From CAYUIG01 sp964444685 (GTDB taxonomy: Bacteria > Gemmatimonadota > Gemmatimonadetes > Longimicrobiales > RSA9): 64,000 nucleotides of DNA. The notes below the pieces were generated by a model. It ran no database searches. It worked only from the letters and a program-made list of their open reading frames with translations, and was not told where the DNA came from. Numbering within the stretch: the first letter of the stretch is position 1; each line of letters opens with the position of its first letter. The stretch spans positions 1 through 64,000 of the forward strand of contig CAYUIG010000013.1 of the NCBI GenBank assembly GCA_964444685.1. The letters are read 5' to 3'. Shown here piece by piece: positions 25,516 through 34,566 of this stretch. The translations under genes and the position numbers were made by a program.

Positions 25516-27060
25516 ATGCCACGAGCGATTCTGAGTGTTTCCGACAAACGCGGCCTGGTCGACTTCGCGCGCGGACTGGCGGAGCTCGGCTGGGAACTGG
25601 TTTCGACGGGCGGCACCGCGCGTGCACTGCGCGATGCCGGCCTCGACGTGCGCGACGTCAGCGACGTAACCAGGCATCCCGAGATGATGGACGGCCGTGT
25701 GAAGACGCTGCACCCGGCGGTGCACGCCGGCATCCTCGCGCGCGGAGAGCCGACATCGGACATGGCTGCGCTGGAGATGCAAGGCTACGCAGCGGTCGAT
25801 CTGGTGGCCGTGAATCTGTATCCCTTCCACGAGGCCGTGGCGGCCGGCGCACCGATCCCGGAAGCCATGGAGAAGGTGGACATCGGCGGGCCCACGATGC
25901 TGCGCGCCGCGGCGAAGAACCACGGGCGCGTGCTATCGGTCGTGGATCCGGCCGACTACCCACGAGTGCTCGCTGCGTTGCGCGCTGGGGGCGCCGATGA
26001 AGGCCTGCGCCGGGAACTCGCGCGCAAGGTGTTCGCACACACGGCGGCATACGACGCGGCGATCGCCGAATACTTCGCAAAGGACGCGGAAGGGCCGTGG
26101 CCGCGGGAGCGCACACTCCACCTGGCACTCGTGCAGACACTGCGCTACGGCGAGAACCCGGATCAGCCGGCCGCGTTCTATGCCGAGCAGGACGCGCCGC
26201 CCGACGCGCTGCCGCACCTGCGACAGCTCCACGGCAAGGAGCTCTCGTTCAACAACCTGCTCGACATGGACGGCGCGATCTCGGCCGCGTCGGCGTTCGC
26301 GGCCGACCCCCAGCCCGCGTGTGTCATCGTCAAACACACGACACCCTGCGGCGTGGCGGTGGGCGACACGGGCGCCGATGCCTTCGCACGCGCGCTCGCG
26401 GCCGATCCCGTTTCCGCTTTCGGCGGCGTGATTGCGCTTACGAGCGCCGTCGATGGCGCCACTGCGGAGGCGATTGCGGCCGGATTCTTCGAGATCGTCG
26501 TCGCACCGTCGTTCGAGCCGGGCGCCATCGACGTGCTCACGCGCAAGAAGAACCTGCGACTCATCGAGTTGCCGCTCGCGGCGGCCGGGGCAGGGGAGCT
26601 GGACTGGAAGCGGGTGCGTGGCGGCTTCCTCGCGCAGGAGCGCATGCGCATGCGCTTCGACGAAGCCGAGTGGCGCGTGGTCACGAAGCGTGCGCCCACG
26701 GAAGAGGAGAAGGCGGACGTGAGATTCGCGTGGCGCGTCGTCGCCGCGGTGAAGTCGAACGCGATCGTGATCGCGCGCGAGGGCCGCACGCTCGGGATCG
26801 GTGCGGGGCAGATGAGCCGCGTCGATGCGTCGCGCCTTGCCGTGATGAAGGCGCGCGATCAGAACGCGCCGCTCGAGGGCGCCGCGCTCGCATCCGATGC
26901 GTTCTTCCCGTTCCGCGACGGCGTGGATGCTGCGGCGGAAGCGGGTGTCCGTGCGATCGTGCAGCCGGGTGGTTCGGTGCGTGACGAGGAGGTCATCGCC
27001 GCGGCGGACGAGCACGACATCGCCATGGTCTTCACCGGGCGGCGCGTCTTCCGGCACTGA
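25516..27060 (+). CDS. purH: Bifunctional AICAR formyltransferase / IMP cyclohydrolase
   Basis: A 514-residue enzyme for the last two steps of IMP synthesis. The N-terminal MGS-like cyclohydrolase domain (about 1-195) shows AILSVSDKRGLVDFARGL, STGGTAR and VKTLHPAVHAGILAR. The AICAR transformylase domain (about 200-514) shows LRYGENPDQPAAFY, KELSFNNLLDMDGA, IVKHTTPCGVAVG, DPVSAFGGVIAL, KSNAIVIAREG, GIGAGQMSRVDA and a C-terminal MVFTGRRVFRH. It lies 17 nt after purN in the same direction. The length and motifs are complete. Confidence 0.97.
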   Translation: MPRAILSVSDKRGLVDFARGLAELGWELVSTGGTARALRDAGLDVRDVSDVTRHPEMMDGRVKTLHPAVHAGILARGEPTSDMAALEMQGYAAVDLVAVNLYPFHEAVAAGAPIPEAMEKVDIGGPTMLRAAAKNHGRVLSVVDPADYPRVLAALRAGGADEGLRRELARKVFAHTAAYDAAIAEYFAKDAEGPWPRERTLHLALVQTLRYGENPDQPAAFYAEQDAPPDALPHLRQLHGKELSFNNLLDMDGAISAASAFAADPQPACVIVKHTTPCGVAVGDTGADAFARALAADPVSAFGGVIALTSAVDGATAEAIAAGFFEIVVAPSFEPGAIDVLTRKKNLRLIELPLAAAGAGELDWKRVRGGFLAQERMRMRFDEAEWRVVTKRAPTEEEKADVRFAWRVVAAVKSNAIVIAREGRTLGIGAGQMSRVDASRLAVMKARDQNAPLEGAALASDAFFPFRDGVDAAAEAGVRAIVQPGGSVRDEEVIAAADEHDIAMVFTGRRVFRH

Positions 27061-27224
27061 AGCGACGTCCGCGGCGACCGGGCCTGATTCTGGCATCGAT
27101 CCGATCGGTTCGATCCAGCGCAACACACGTTCAGCGGAGTTGCGACATGAATCATCGGTCGGCAGGCATACACGTGGAGCGCTTCGAGCCGAGGCAGAGG
27201 CGCGTCGTGCGCGACGAGTGGGGC

Positions 27225-27324
27225 NNNNNNNNNNNNNNNNNNNNNNNNNNNNNNNNNNNNNNNNNNNNNNNNNNNNNNNNNNNNNNNNNNNNNNNNNNNN
27301 NNNNNNNNNNNNNNNNNNNNNNNN
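27225..27324. other. Assembly gap (100 N)
   Basis: Exactly 100 unknown bases. The round number suggests a scaffolding placeholder, so the true length is unknown. Confidence 0.99.
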
Positions 27325-27371
27325 GAATCTCGGCACCCGGGACCCGGCGCCCCGATCGTTGCGGCAGCCGT

Positions 27372-27403
27372 CCGGGCGACCCGATCTTTAGTGGGTCGCC
27401 CGG
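27372..27403. repeat. Perfect 11-bp hairpin containing the GGGCGAC heptamer
   Basis: CCGGGCGACCC (27372-27382), a 10-nt loop, then GGGTCGCCCGG (27393-27403). No T-tract follows, so it is a poor intrinsic terminator. The GGGCGAC word is the same as in the arms of the palindrome at 17.3-17.8 kb. Confidence 0.6.
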
Positions 27404-27427
27404 GTATTCAGGCCGCGGGCGTATCCG

Positions 27428-27511
27428 GGAGGGCTAGTCCTAACTGGTAAGGCAGCGGTCTTGAAAACCGCCGGGCGAAAGCCCTTCGGGGTTCGAATCC
27501 CCGGCCCTCCG
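27428..27511 (+). tRNA. tRNA-Ser (anticodon TGA)
   Basis: An 84-nt class II tRNA. The 7-bp acceptor stem is GGAGGGC/GCCCTCC. The anticodon arm is GCGGT-CTTGAAA-ACCGC with anticodon TGA, reading UCA. The long variable arm CGGGCGAAAGCCCTT forms a 4-bp stem. The T-arm is CGGGG-TTCGAAT-CCCCG, and the discriminator is G73, as expected for Ser. CCA is not encoded. Ten Ts (27512-27521) follow at once and probably end transcription. Confidence 0.95.
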
Positions 27512-27547
27512 TTTTTTTTTTGGCGCTTCCGATCCCGTCAGAGCGGC

Positions 27548-29326
27548 CTACCGCAGCGGGACGCGCGCCTCCGCCGAGCCGCCCTTCACACTCGCATAGC
27601 GCACCGTCACCGCACCGGAACCGCGCACGATGTACTCGATGGTGCGTGTCGTGTTACCGGGATGGCCGTTGCGGATCATGATCCGCTCGAGGTCGTGCTG
27701 GTCGATCATGTCGCTCGCACCCGGGCGATGCTTGTTCGGCACCCAGCCGGCCGATATCACCTCGGCCGCTCCCGAGATCGTGAGCAGGTCGGGTGGCACC
27801 ACAAAGTTCTCGGCGGCCCGCGCCGTGATCGTCGGCGCCACCTTGTCGTTGACGATGTCGACGCGCACACGCCAGACGTCTCCCGCAATGCGCTCGGCCG
27901 ACGTCTCCCCCATGCGAATCAGCGGCATCTCATCCGCCTGATACAGCGAGAACGCCATGTTGCGGTGCGCGAGCTCCTCGTTCATGAAGCGCGGCGGGAC
28001 ACGTCCGCGCGTCTTCTTCCAGCCGCCCAGTTCGACGGTGCCGAACTGCGGATGCTCGAACGTCGTCCAGTCCACGAACTGGTCGCCGAACTCGAGGTAG
28101 TCGTCGAAGAAGAGATCCGCTACGTCGCCGGCGATCGGGCTGTTCGGGTCCTCCTGCTGCTCCTTCAGCTCGGGGCTGTTGAAGTACTGCCCGCCGTTCC
28201 ACAGCTCGTTCGAGAAGGAAATGATGCCCAGTCCATCATTGGTCCAGTCGATGAAGCCGCCATGCACCGTGTAGAGGCCGCTCCAGATGACGAGATAGTC
28301 ATAGTACGGAAGCATGCGCTCGCCCTGCCGGCCGAGCGCGTCGTACACGCGATTGTCGGCCTGCGGATACTGTCCCTGCCACTCCGCACCCGGACCGCGC
28401 AGGATCATGCCGCCGCTGTTGTGATAGCTCTGCACGCCGGCGATGTTCGGATGCGCCATCAGGAAGTCGTTGACGGCGCGTGCCTCGGGCAGCTGGAACG
28501 GATAGTCCATGGCGCCGCCCTGGATGTACTCGGGCTGCCAGTCCGCACCCCAGTTGCGGTTGCCGTCGTAGCCGCCGGGGCCATCCTCGTTGACGCGGCC
28601 GTCGCCATCGTTGTCAATGCCTTCCGAACCGAGCAGGATCCAGTCTCCCTTCTCGCCCGGCGGAACCTGCTCCATGCGGCGCGGGTCGCGCGCACTGATG
28701 CGGAGGTTGCCCTCGCCCGGCACGTACTTCCGGATCTGCTCGATGTTGTTGTTCCCGTTCAGGTCATCCGGCCCGTCCTCATCGAACTGGCCATCACCAT
28801 CATCGTCGACGGGGACGTGGCCGGTACGCGAACCCGCACCGGTGCCGTGCAGGAAGAAGTCGCGGCCATCCGGGTTCACGGTCGGCACGATATAGAACAC
28901 GCGCTCATCGACGAGCCTGCGGATGTCGGGGATGCGATCGTAGTTCTCCATCAGGTACCAGGCCGTGTAGAGCGCGACCTCGCCACCCTGGATCTCATTG
29001 CCGTGTACGTTGGCCTCGATGTACATCGCGGCCTTGCCGGCCTCGGGACCCGTGCGCGGGTTATTGATGGTGAGCACCATCAGGTCGCGGCCCCCGTGGC
29101 TCTTGCCAATCGAGCGGAAATCGAGGAAGTCGGGCCATGCACGCTCGAGCGTGCGGAAGTCGTCGTACAGCTCGGCCGTGTCGTGCCAGCGGTTGAAGTC
29201 GAGCCGCACGTGGTGCTGCGGATCCGAGCCCGAGATGCCCGGCCGGTCCTGCGCGGCCGCGGGTAGCGCCGCAACGGCCAGTGCAAGTCCTGCGGCGAGG
29301 CCGCCGATCGTTCGCATATGGATCAC
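27548..29326 (-). CDS. Secreted M14-family zinc carboxypeptidase, intact metal site
   Basis: A 592-residue exported metallopeptidase. The signal peptide is about residues 4-26 (RTIGGLAAGLALAVAALPAAAQ). The M14 site is complete: H108 and E111 in NVHGNEIQGGE, the third ligand H302 in SYHNSGG, substrate-binding NRNW near 256-259, and a candidate catalytic Glu in SFSNELWNGG. Two Asp/Gly-rich inserts, VDDDGDGQFDEDG (about 173-185) and IDNDGDGRVNEDG (about 237-249), look like calcium-binding loops. A C-terminal beta domain follows. The start may be GTG 29326 (GGAAGG 4 nt upstream) or ATG 29317. It lies 13 nt downstream of a paralogue lacking the zinc ligands. Confidence 0.92.
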   Translation of the reverse strand: MIHMRTIGGLAAGLALAVAALPAAAQDRPGISGSDPQHHVRLDFNRWHDTAELYDDFRTLERAWPDFLDFRSIGKSHGGRDLMVLTINNPRTGPEAGKAAMYIEANVHGNEIQGGEVALYTAWYLMENYDRIPDIRRLVDERVFYIVPTVNPDGRDFFLHGTGAGSRTGHVPVDDDGDGQFDEDGPDDLNGNNNIEQIRKYVPGEGNLRISARDPRRMEQVPPGEKGDWILLGSEGIDNDGDGRVNEDGPGGYDGNRNWGADWQPEYIQGGAMDYPFQLPEARAVNDFLMAHPNIAGVQSYHNSGGMILRGPGAEWQGQYPQADNRVYDALGRQGERMLPYYDYLVIWSGLYTVHGGFIDWTNDGLGIISFSNELWNGGQYFNSPELKEQQEDPNSPIAGDVADLFFDDYLEFGDQFVDWTTFEHPQFGTVELGGWKKTRGRVPPRFMNEELAHRNMAFSLYQADEMPLIRMGETSAERIAGDVWRVRVDIVNDKVAPTITARAAENFVVPPDLLTISGAAEVISAGWVPNKHRPGASDMIDQHDLERIMIRNGHPGNTTRTIEYIVRGSGAVTVRYASVKGGSAEARVPLR

Positions 29327-29339
29327 GTTTCCTTCCTCG

Positions 29340-31190
29340 TCAGCGCAGGGTCAGCGTAACGGTTTCGGCGCCGCTCTTCTGCGAGCGCAACACCAGCTCC
29401 ACGCGCGTGCCCGGTTCGGCGCGCACCACCCATTGGAAGCTGCGGCGCTTCCCGGAGCCATCGAGTGCGTCGATGTAGTTCGTCTTGGCATCACCGGTGA
29501 TGATGCTTTCGTTGGGCACGCCGAGCTGCACCATGACCGGGCGCACGGACTCCGCGCGGACGCCCTGCGCCATGGCCGTGGGCAGGTAGCCGGTGTTCTC
29601 GATATCGGCCTCGATGCGGAAGACGCCGCCGCCGTGCGCCGTTACCTTGGTCGAGGCGATGCGCACGCTCGGCAGCAACCCCGCGAGGTAGAGCGCGAAC
29701 TCACCGTGCGCGGGCGCCAGCTCCGCGAGACGATCGTGCGGCGGATTCGTCGCCGCATGCGGGCGGAAGCCGCCGATCTCGACCTCACCCAGCTGCGGAT
29801 GGCGATACGGCGTCCACGCGACGAAGCCGTCGATCGAGTCGGCGTCGAACCAGCGGAGCACACGCACATCGGGGTCGTCCGAGCCCGCGCCGCGTTCGCC
29901 GCCCTCGGCCGGCGCGGCTTCGGGAAGCCCCCAGCCGGGTGTCGAGAATGCCGGCACGCCGTACTGGTAGTAGCCGTACTCGAAGAACGCGCCCGCCGGT
30001 GTGCGTGCGTTCGACAGGCGACGGATCCCGGTCAGCTCGCGGTACTTCTCGGAGACCGCGCGGAAGTACTCGAGGTCCTTGCCGTCCACGGTCGTGGCCG
30101 GTCGCTGGCCGCCGCCGCCGCGCGCTCCGGACTGCTGCGCGCCGCCGCCACCGCCGCCGAAGCCGCCGCCGAAGCCGCCGAAGCCGAAGCCGAACTGAGG
30201 CGTCGTGCTGAAGACGCCGACCGAACGCGCTTCCGCGTTCGATTCCATCGCGAGTTTCGGCAGCGCGATATCGACCGCCGCCGCCAGCTCGCCGCGCGCG
30301 TTCGGCGCGCTCACGAGGTTGTCGCTGCCGCCGAAGGCGAGGATCGCGGCGACGTTGCGGCGGCTCAGCAGGTACTCGATCAGCGCGCGCGTCTCCGGCT
30401 CGCTGACCATGTGCGGTCCCGCGTCCGGCTGGTAGTACGGGTATGCGTGCGGCCAGTTGCGATTCAGATCCACACCACCGACACCGTCCTCGTTGTAGAA
30501 GCCGTCGCTGTCGGTATCGGTGCCCTCGATGTACAGCGCCCAGCCGCCCGCTTCACCCTTCGCCGGATCGGCGCGCTTCATCAGACGGGGATCGGCCGGA
30601 TGGATCATGTACGGACCGGACGGATCGCGCACGCGCATGATCGTGATCATGCCATCGCCGTTCAGGTCCTCGGCGGGGTCCTCGTCCATGCGCGCATCCG
30701 TATCGTCGTCGTACGGTCCGAGGTTGGTGCGGCGGCCGGTTCGGACGGCCGCGAACATGTCCTCGGCACCATCGGGGTTCACGCGTGGCACGATGTAGAT
30801 GGCCCGCTCGTCGACGACGCGGCGTACCGCCTCGTTGCCGGCGTACTGCGTGAGCAGCCACTCCGCGGTGGTGAGTGCGAGCTCGCTGCCGAAGAGCTGG
30901 TCGCCTTCGAGGTTGGCGACGATCAGCAGGGCGGGGCGCTCGCCCGGCGGGACGCCGCTCCGATTGGCGATCTCGATCGCCTGGATGGCGCGGCTGCCCC
31001 GGCTCTCGCCGAGGTCGACGATGCGCGCGAGGTCCGGCTGCGTGCGCGCGATGCGCTGGAGCGCCGCGGTGAGTTCGGCGTGGTCGTGGTACGCGGCGAA
31101 CGGCTGCTGTGCAGCCACTGCACCGGCGAACACGAGCGAGCACGCGCTGGCCAGCAGCGCGCGGTGGCCGGTTCGCAGCAACTTCGTCAC
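29340..31190 (-). CDS. Secreted M14-family paralogue lacking zinc ligands (probable pseudo-peptidase)
   Basis: A 616-residue exported protein with a signal peptide (about 1-28) and the same overall layout as its downstream neighbour: VDERAIYIVPRVNPDGAEDMF, an Asp-rich insert (about 160-180), a second one (TDTDSDGFYNEDG), GGVDLNRNWP and a C-terminal beta domain. Where the active paralogue has H108 and E111, this protein reads NLEGDQLFGSE, with E95 and Q98; the third His is replaced in AILAFGGSDN. A Gly/Phe-rich low-complexity stretch (FGFGFGGFGGGFGGGGGG) interrupts the domain. It is probably not a zinc peptidase; it may bind peptides or pair with the active enzyme. The GTG start at 31190 follows GGGAGGACTC. 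Confidence 0.88.
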   Translation of the reverse strand: MTKLLRTGHRALLASACSLVFAGAVAAQQPFAAYHDHAELTAALQRIARTQPDLARIVDLGESRGSRAIQAIEIANRSGVPPGERPALLIVANLEGDQLFGSELALTTAEWLLTQYAGNEAVRRVVDERAIYIVPRVNPDGAEDMFAAVRTGRRTNLGPYDDDTDARMDEDPAEDLNGDGMITIMRVRDPSGPYMIHPADPRLMKRADPAKGEAGGWALYIEGTDTDSDGFYNEDGVGGVDLNRNWPHAYPYYQPDAGPHMVSEPETRALIEYLLSRRNVAAILAFGGSDNLVSAPNARGELAAAVDIALPKLAMESNAEARSVGVFSTTPQFGFGFGGFGGGFGGGGGGAQQSGARGGGGQRPATTVDGKDLEYFRAVSEKYRELTGIRRLSNARTPAGAFFEYGYYQYGVPAFSTPGWGLPEAAPAEGGERGAGSDDPDVRVLRWFDADSIDGFVAWTPYRHPQLGEVEIGGFRPHAATNPPHDRLAELAPAHGEFALYLAGLLPSVRIASTKVTAHGGGVFRIEADIENTGYLPTAMAQGVRAESVRPVMVQLGVPNESIITGDAKTNYIDALDGSGKRRSFQWVVRAEPGTRVELVLRSQKSGAETVTLTLR

Positions 31191-31238
31191 GAGTCCTCCC
31201 TGGGGTTTTCGGGACAGGAGTGAGGAATGTACAGGCGG

Positions 31239-33113
31239 CTACTTGTCCGCGCGCGCTGCCTTCTTCTTCGTGGTCCGCTTCTCCCCTTTGCGCTCCATGC
31301 GGCGCGCTTCGGCGTGGAGCCGGCCGGCTTCGGTGTCGGGTGAATACTTCTCGTAGAGGTTTTCATCATCGGGCATGCCGAGCACGCGCTCGATCTCCTG
31401 GAGCGTCGTCTCGCCGCTTTGCACGCGTTCCAGCCCGACCTTCATGAGCGGGCGCATGCCATCCGAGATGGCCGCGCGCTGAAGCTCGAGTGTCGTGGCT
31501 TCGCGCGCGATCATCTCGCGCATCTCGAAGTCGACCATCGCCACCTCGAGCAGAGGCAGCCGCCCGCGATAGCCGGTCTGACCGCAGCGTGGACAGCCGC
31601 GCGCACGCACGACCGGACGCACGCCGTACTGCTCGCTCAGGCGCGTTTCCTCCGGCGTGAGGTCCTCACCGGTCGTCTCGACGCAGGAGTCGCAGACGCG
31701 ACGAACGAGACGCTGCGCGAGTGCGCCGATCAGCGTCGTCGCAATGCTGGTGCGGTCGAGGCCGAGGTGCTCGAGGCGCGGCACGGCGCTGACGGCGTCG
31801 TTCGTGTGCAGCGTGGCGAGCACGAGGTGGCCCGTCATACTGGCGTGCACCGCGATCTCGGCGGTTTCCGGGTCGCGGATTTCACCGATGAAGATGACGT
31901 CCGGGTCCTGGCGGAGGATGGCGCGCAGCGCGCTCGCGAACGTCACGCCGCGCTCGGGCTCGACCTGGATCTGCGTGATGCCGCTCAGCTCGTACTCGAC
32001 CGGGTCCTCGACGCTCATCACGTTGATCTCGCCACTCGCGATCTCGCGCAGGGCGGAGTAGAGCGTGGTGGTCTTTCCGGAGCCGGTCGGACCAGTGACG
32101 ACGACGATGCCCTCGCGGAATGCGAGCAGGCGGCGCACGCGCTGCATCTCGGCCGGCAGGATCGACAGGTCGTCGAGGCTGCGGTTGCCCTCCGGATTGA
32201 GCACGCGGATCACCGCCTTCTCCGCCTGCCGCGTCGGCACGGTCGAGATGCGCAGGTCGTAGATGCGTCCATCGACCTGGATGCGGCTGCGGCCGTCCTG
32301 CGGGCGGAGGCGGTCGGCGATGTCGAGGTCGCCCAGGATCTTGATGCGCGAGATCACGCGGTTCAGCACGAGCAGCGGCATCTGCATGTGGTGGCGGAGC
32401 ACGCCATCCACGCGCAGCCGGACCTGCCCGGCGCCCGCGCTCGGCTCGAGGTGGATGTCGCTCGCGCCGTCGCGAACGGCATCGCGCAGGATGACGTTCG
32501 CGAGTTTGATGATCGGCGCCGCATCGGCTTCGTCGCCGCCCACCGACTCGGGGCCGATGTCCTCGACGACGCGGATCTCGTTTCCATCCGCATCCACGCT
32601 GGAGAGCAGCGCCTCGACCATCTTGTTGGACGAGTACCGCGCGTTCACCGCCTCGCGCAGTGCGGTCGGTGCGGCGATCTCGAAGATCGGCGCCTTACGC
32701 GATGCGAAGCGCAGCGCCTGCTCGGCGTCGTGATCGGTGGGATCGCTCGTCGCAATGACGAGGTGACCGTCGTCCTCGTGCAGCGGCAGGACGTTGTACT
32801 TGCGGGCGACGCGCTCGGGAATGCGCTGGATGACGTCCGGATTCGCGGCCTCGAGGCTCGCGACCTCGAGCCGGAAGTGGTCGGCCACCAATCGCGCGAG
32901 CTGCTCGTCGGTGATGCGGCCGGCCTGCTTCACCGCCGACCATGCCTGGTCGACCGCAAGGGACGCTGGCGCCTTCACGTTCTCCGCGCCGGTGACCCCG
33001 GCCGCGGCCGCGATCTTTACGAGCCAGTGACGCGAGCCGCGGTCGCTACGCGCCCCGGCTCCGGTTCGATCGTCGTCGATCTCGCGCAACTTCCTGCTGT
33101 TCTCCTGATTCAC
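31239..33113 (-). CDS. GspE/PilB-type secretion or pilus assembly ATPase
   Basis: A hexameric ATPase that powers type II secretion or type IV pilus extension at the inner membrane. It has about 624 residues from GTG 33113 (VNQENSRKLRE), which has GGGAG 8 nt upstream; an ATG at 33155 would add 14 residues. Seen: the N-terminal GspE/MshEN domain (ITDEQLARLVADHFRLEV ... VLPLHEDDGHLVIATSDP), DGASDIHLEP, Walker A GPTGSGKTT, Asp box EDPVEYEL, Walker B VIFIGEIRDPETAE, His box TGHLVLATLHTND and the zinc tetracysteine CDSC...CPRC. The C-terminus is Lys/Arg-rich. No other pilus genes are nearby, so PilB or GspE cannot be decided. Confidence 0.93.
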   Translation of the reverse strand: MNQENSRKLREIDDDRTGAGARSDRGSRHWLVKIAAAAGVTGAENVKAPASLAVDQAWSAVKQAGRITDEQLARLVADHFRLEVASLEAANPDVIQRIPERVARKYNVLPLHEDDGHLVIATSDPTDHDAEQALRFASRKAPIFEIAAPTALREAVNARYSSNKMVEALLSSVDADGNEIRVVEDIGPESVGGDEADAAPIIKLANVILRDAVRDGASDIHLEPSAGAGQVRLRVDGVLRHHMQMPLLVLNRVISRIKILGDLDIADRLRPQDGRSRIQVDGRIYDLRISTVPTRQAEKAVIRVLNPEGNRSLDDLSILPAEMQRVRRLLAFREGIVVVTGPTGSGKTTTLYSALREIASGEINVMSVEDPVEYELSGITQIQVEPERGVTFASALRAILRQDPDVIFIGEIRDPETAEIAVHASMTGHLVLATLHTNDAVSAVPRLEHLGLDRTSIATTLIGALAQRLVRRVCDSCVETTGEDLTPEETRLSEQYGVRPVVRARGCPRCGQTGYRGRLPLLEVAMVDFEMREMIAREATTLELQRAAISDGMRPLMKVGLERVQSGETTLQEIERVLGMPDDENLYEKYSPDTEAGRLHAEARRMERKGEKRTTKKKAARADK

Positions 33114-33252
33114 TGCGACGCTCCCGCAATCCGATGGCCGCGGATGCGACCACACATCCGCAGCATGCGGCTACGCGGGAACCTGACTTTGGGGGAACCC
33201 ATCCAAGCTAACGCGCGCGTCTCGCAGGGGCCAGCATTTCCCGGGTCGGCCG

Positions 33253-34545
33253 TCAGCGCTGTCCGCGCTGCCCGAGTACGAGTCGGACGCTCTGCTCGCG
33301 GCCGTCCCGGACGTACCGCACCACGACTTCGTCGCCGGGCTTGTGCGCGCGCAGCGCATCCGTGAGCGCCTGGAGGTCGGCGACCTCGTGGTCGCCGAGT
33401 CCCACAAGGATGTCACCTGCCTGGAGCCCCGCACCTTCTGCGGGCGAGCCCGGGCTCACGCCGCTCAGCTTCACCCCGTGATCCACCGGGGTGAAATCCG
33501 GCACGCTGCCGAGCCACGAGCCGTATCCGGGGCTGGGCGCCGACCCTGCCGGCGCCGGCGGCGTGCCCGCGCCGCGACGGAGCGTGATGCGGAGTTCGGG
33601 CTCGGCGACGCGCCGCGCGACCGCCGCCACGACCTGCGCCACCGTCTCCAGGCCGTCCACATCGATCTTCTCCCAGTCGTCGCCCGGCTGGTGGTAGTCC
33701 GAGTGGGTGTTCGTGAAGAAATGCAGGACCGGTATGTCCCGCGTGTAGAACGACGTGTGGTCGCTCGGGCCGTATCCCTCGCCGTGGAAGGTCATCTCGA
33801 GCGCGCGTGCGGAGCTCACGTCATCCAGGATCGAGCGCCACTCCTCGGCCGTGTCTACGCCGTACACGATGAGCGGACCGTCGCCGAGGCGGCCGACCAT
33901 GTCGAGGTTGATCATGGCGCGCAGGCTGTCGACCGGCAGCGTGGGGTGCGCCACCCAGTACGCGGAGCCCAGCAGCCCGGACTCCTCGCCCGTGAACGCG
34001 AGGAAAAGTACGGACCGGGCGGGCGGATCGGCCGCAAGCGCTTCCGCCGCGTGCAGCATCGCCGCCACGCCGGACGCGTTGTCGTCCGCGCCATTGTGAA
34101 TTTCGTTCGAGCCCGGGGCGAGGGAGCCGAATTCGCCGAGGCCGAGATGATCGTAATGCGCGCCGATCACGACGATTTCGCCGCGCAGTGTCGGGTCTCT
34201 CCCGACGAGCAGCGCCGCGACGTTGCGGCCTTCTCCCGACGGCGCGTGGGGGTTGAGCGCGCTTGCAAGTGCAAGGGGCTGGAAATACGTTCCGTCCGCT
34301 CCCGCCGGCCGGAGGCCGAGCGCGCGGAAGCGGCCGGCAATGTAGTCGCCGGCGCAGCGCTCGCCCGGCGAACCGGCAAGGCGTCCTCCGAGCGCGTCAT
34401 CGGCAAGGTAGCGCACGGGCTGGAGGACCGGCGGCAGATCGGCGCCGAGCGAAGACGGATTCGGACACGCCTGCGCGGCGGCCGGAGCGGCGCCGAGGAG
34501 CGCGAGGAGAGCGATCAGGCCCGTGGGGCCGGCGTTCTGCGACAT
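33253..34545 (-). CDS. Secreted M28-family aminopeptidase with C-terminal PDZ domain
   Basis: A 430-residue exported zinc aminopeptidase. The signal peptide is about 1-25 (GLIALLALLGAAPAAAQA). The M28 metal and catalytic set is complete: H130 in IGAHYDHLG, D154 in NGADDNASG, E187/E188 in FTGEESGLLGS, D215 in INLDMVG and a His in SDHTSFY. A PDZ domain (about 335-428) closes the protein (GVKLSGVSPGSPAEGAGLQAGDILVGLGDHEV). The ATG at 34545 begins the signal peptide; the open frame runs far upstream but antisense to the PD40 gene. Its start lies only 21 nt from that divergent gene. Confidence 0.92.
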   Translation of the reverse strand: MSQNAGPTGLIALLALLGAAPAAAQACPNPSSLGADLPPVLQPVRYLADDALGGRLAGSPGERCAGDYIAGRFRALGLRPAGADGTYFQPLALASALNPHAPSGEGRNVAALLVGRDPTLRGEIVVIGAHYDHLGLGEFGSLAPGSNEIHNGADDNASGVAAMLHAAEALAADPPARSVLFLAFTGEESGLLGSAYWVAHPTLPVDSLRAMINLDMVGRLGDGPLIVYGVDTAEEWRSILDDVSSARALEMTFHGEGYGPSDHTSFYTRDIPVLHFFTNTHSDYHQPGDDWEKIDVDGLETVAQVVAAVARRVAEPELRITLRRGAGTPPAPAGSAPSPGYGSWLGSVPDFTPVDHGVKLSGVSPGSPAEGAGLQAGDILVGLGDHEVADLQALTDALRAHKPGDEVVVRYVRDGREQSVRLVLGQRGQR

Positions 34546-34566
34546 GACTTCGATCCCTGATGAATA

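Larger units (their letters stand above)
27061..27427. other. Intergenic stretch around the first assembly gap, possible broken small ORF
   Basis: Between purH and tRNA-Ser there are 164 bases, then 100 Ns, then 103 bases. An ATG at 27147 (after GCGGAG) opens a short frame (MNHRSAGIHVERFEPRQRRV...) that runs into the gap. It could be the start of a small gene cut by the gap, but nothing identifies it. After the gap the only structure is a hairpin at 27372-27403. Confidence 0.4.

Noticed and set aside
27428..27511. tRNA-Sec (selC), suggested by the nearby selA
   Set aside because: The anticodon is TGA, not TCA, and the acceptor/T stems total 12 bp rather than the 13 of bacterial tRNA-Sec; it is tRNA-Ser.
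27461..29266. 601-residue plus-strand frame opposite the M14 gene
   Set aside because: It begins inside tRNA-Ser, is antisense to a clear peptidase and shows no domain.
31419..33365. 648-residue plus-strand frame opposite the secretion ATPase
   Set aside because: It is the shadow of the GspE/PilB coding strand.
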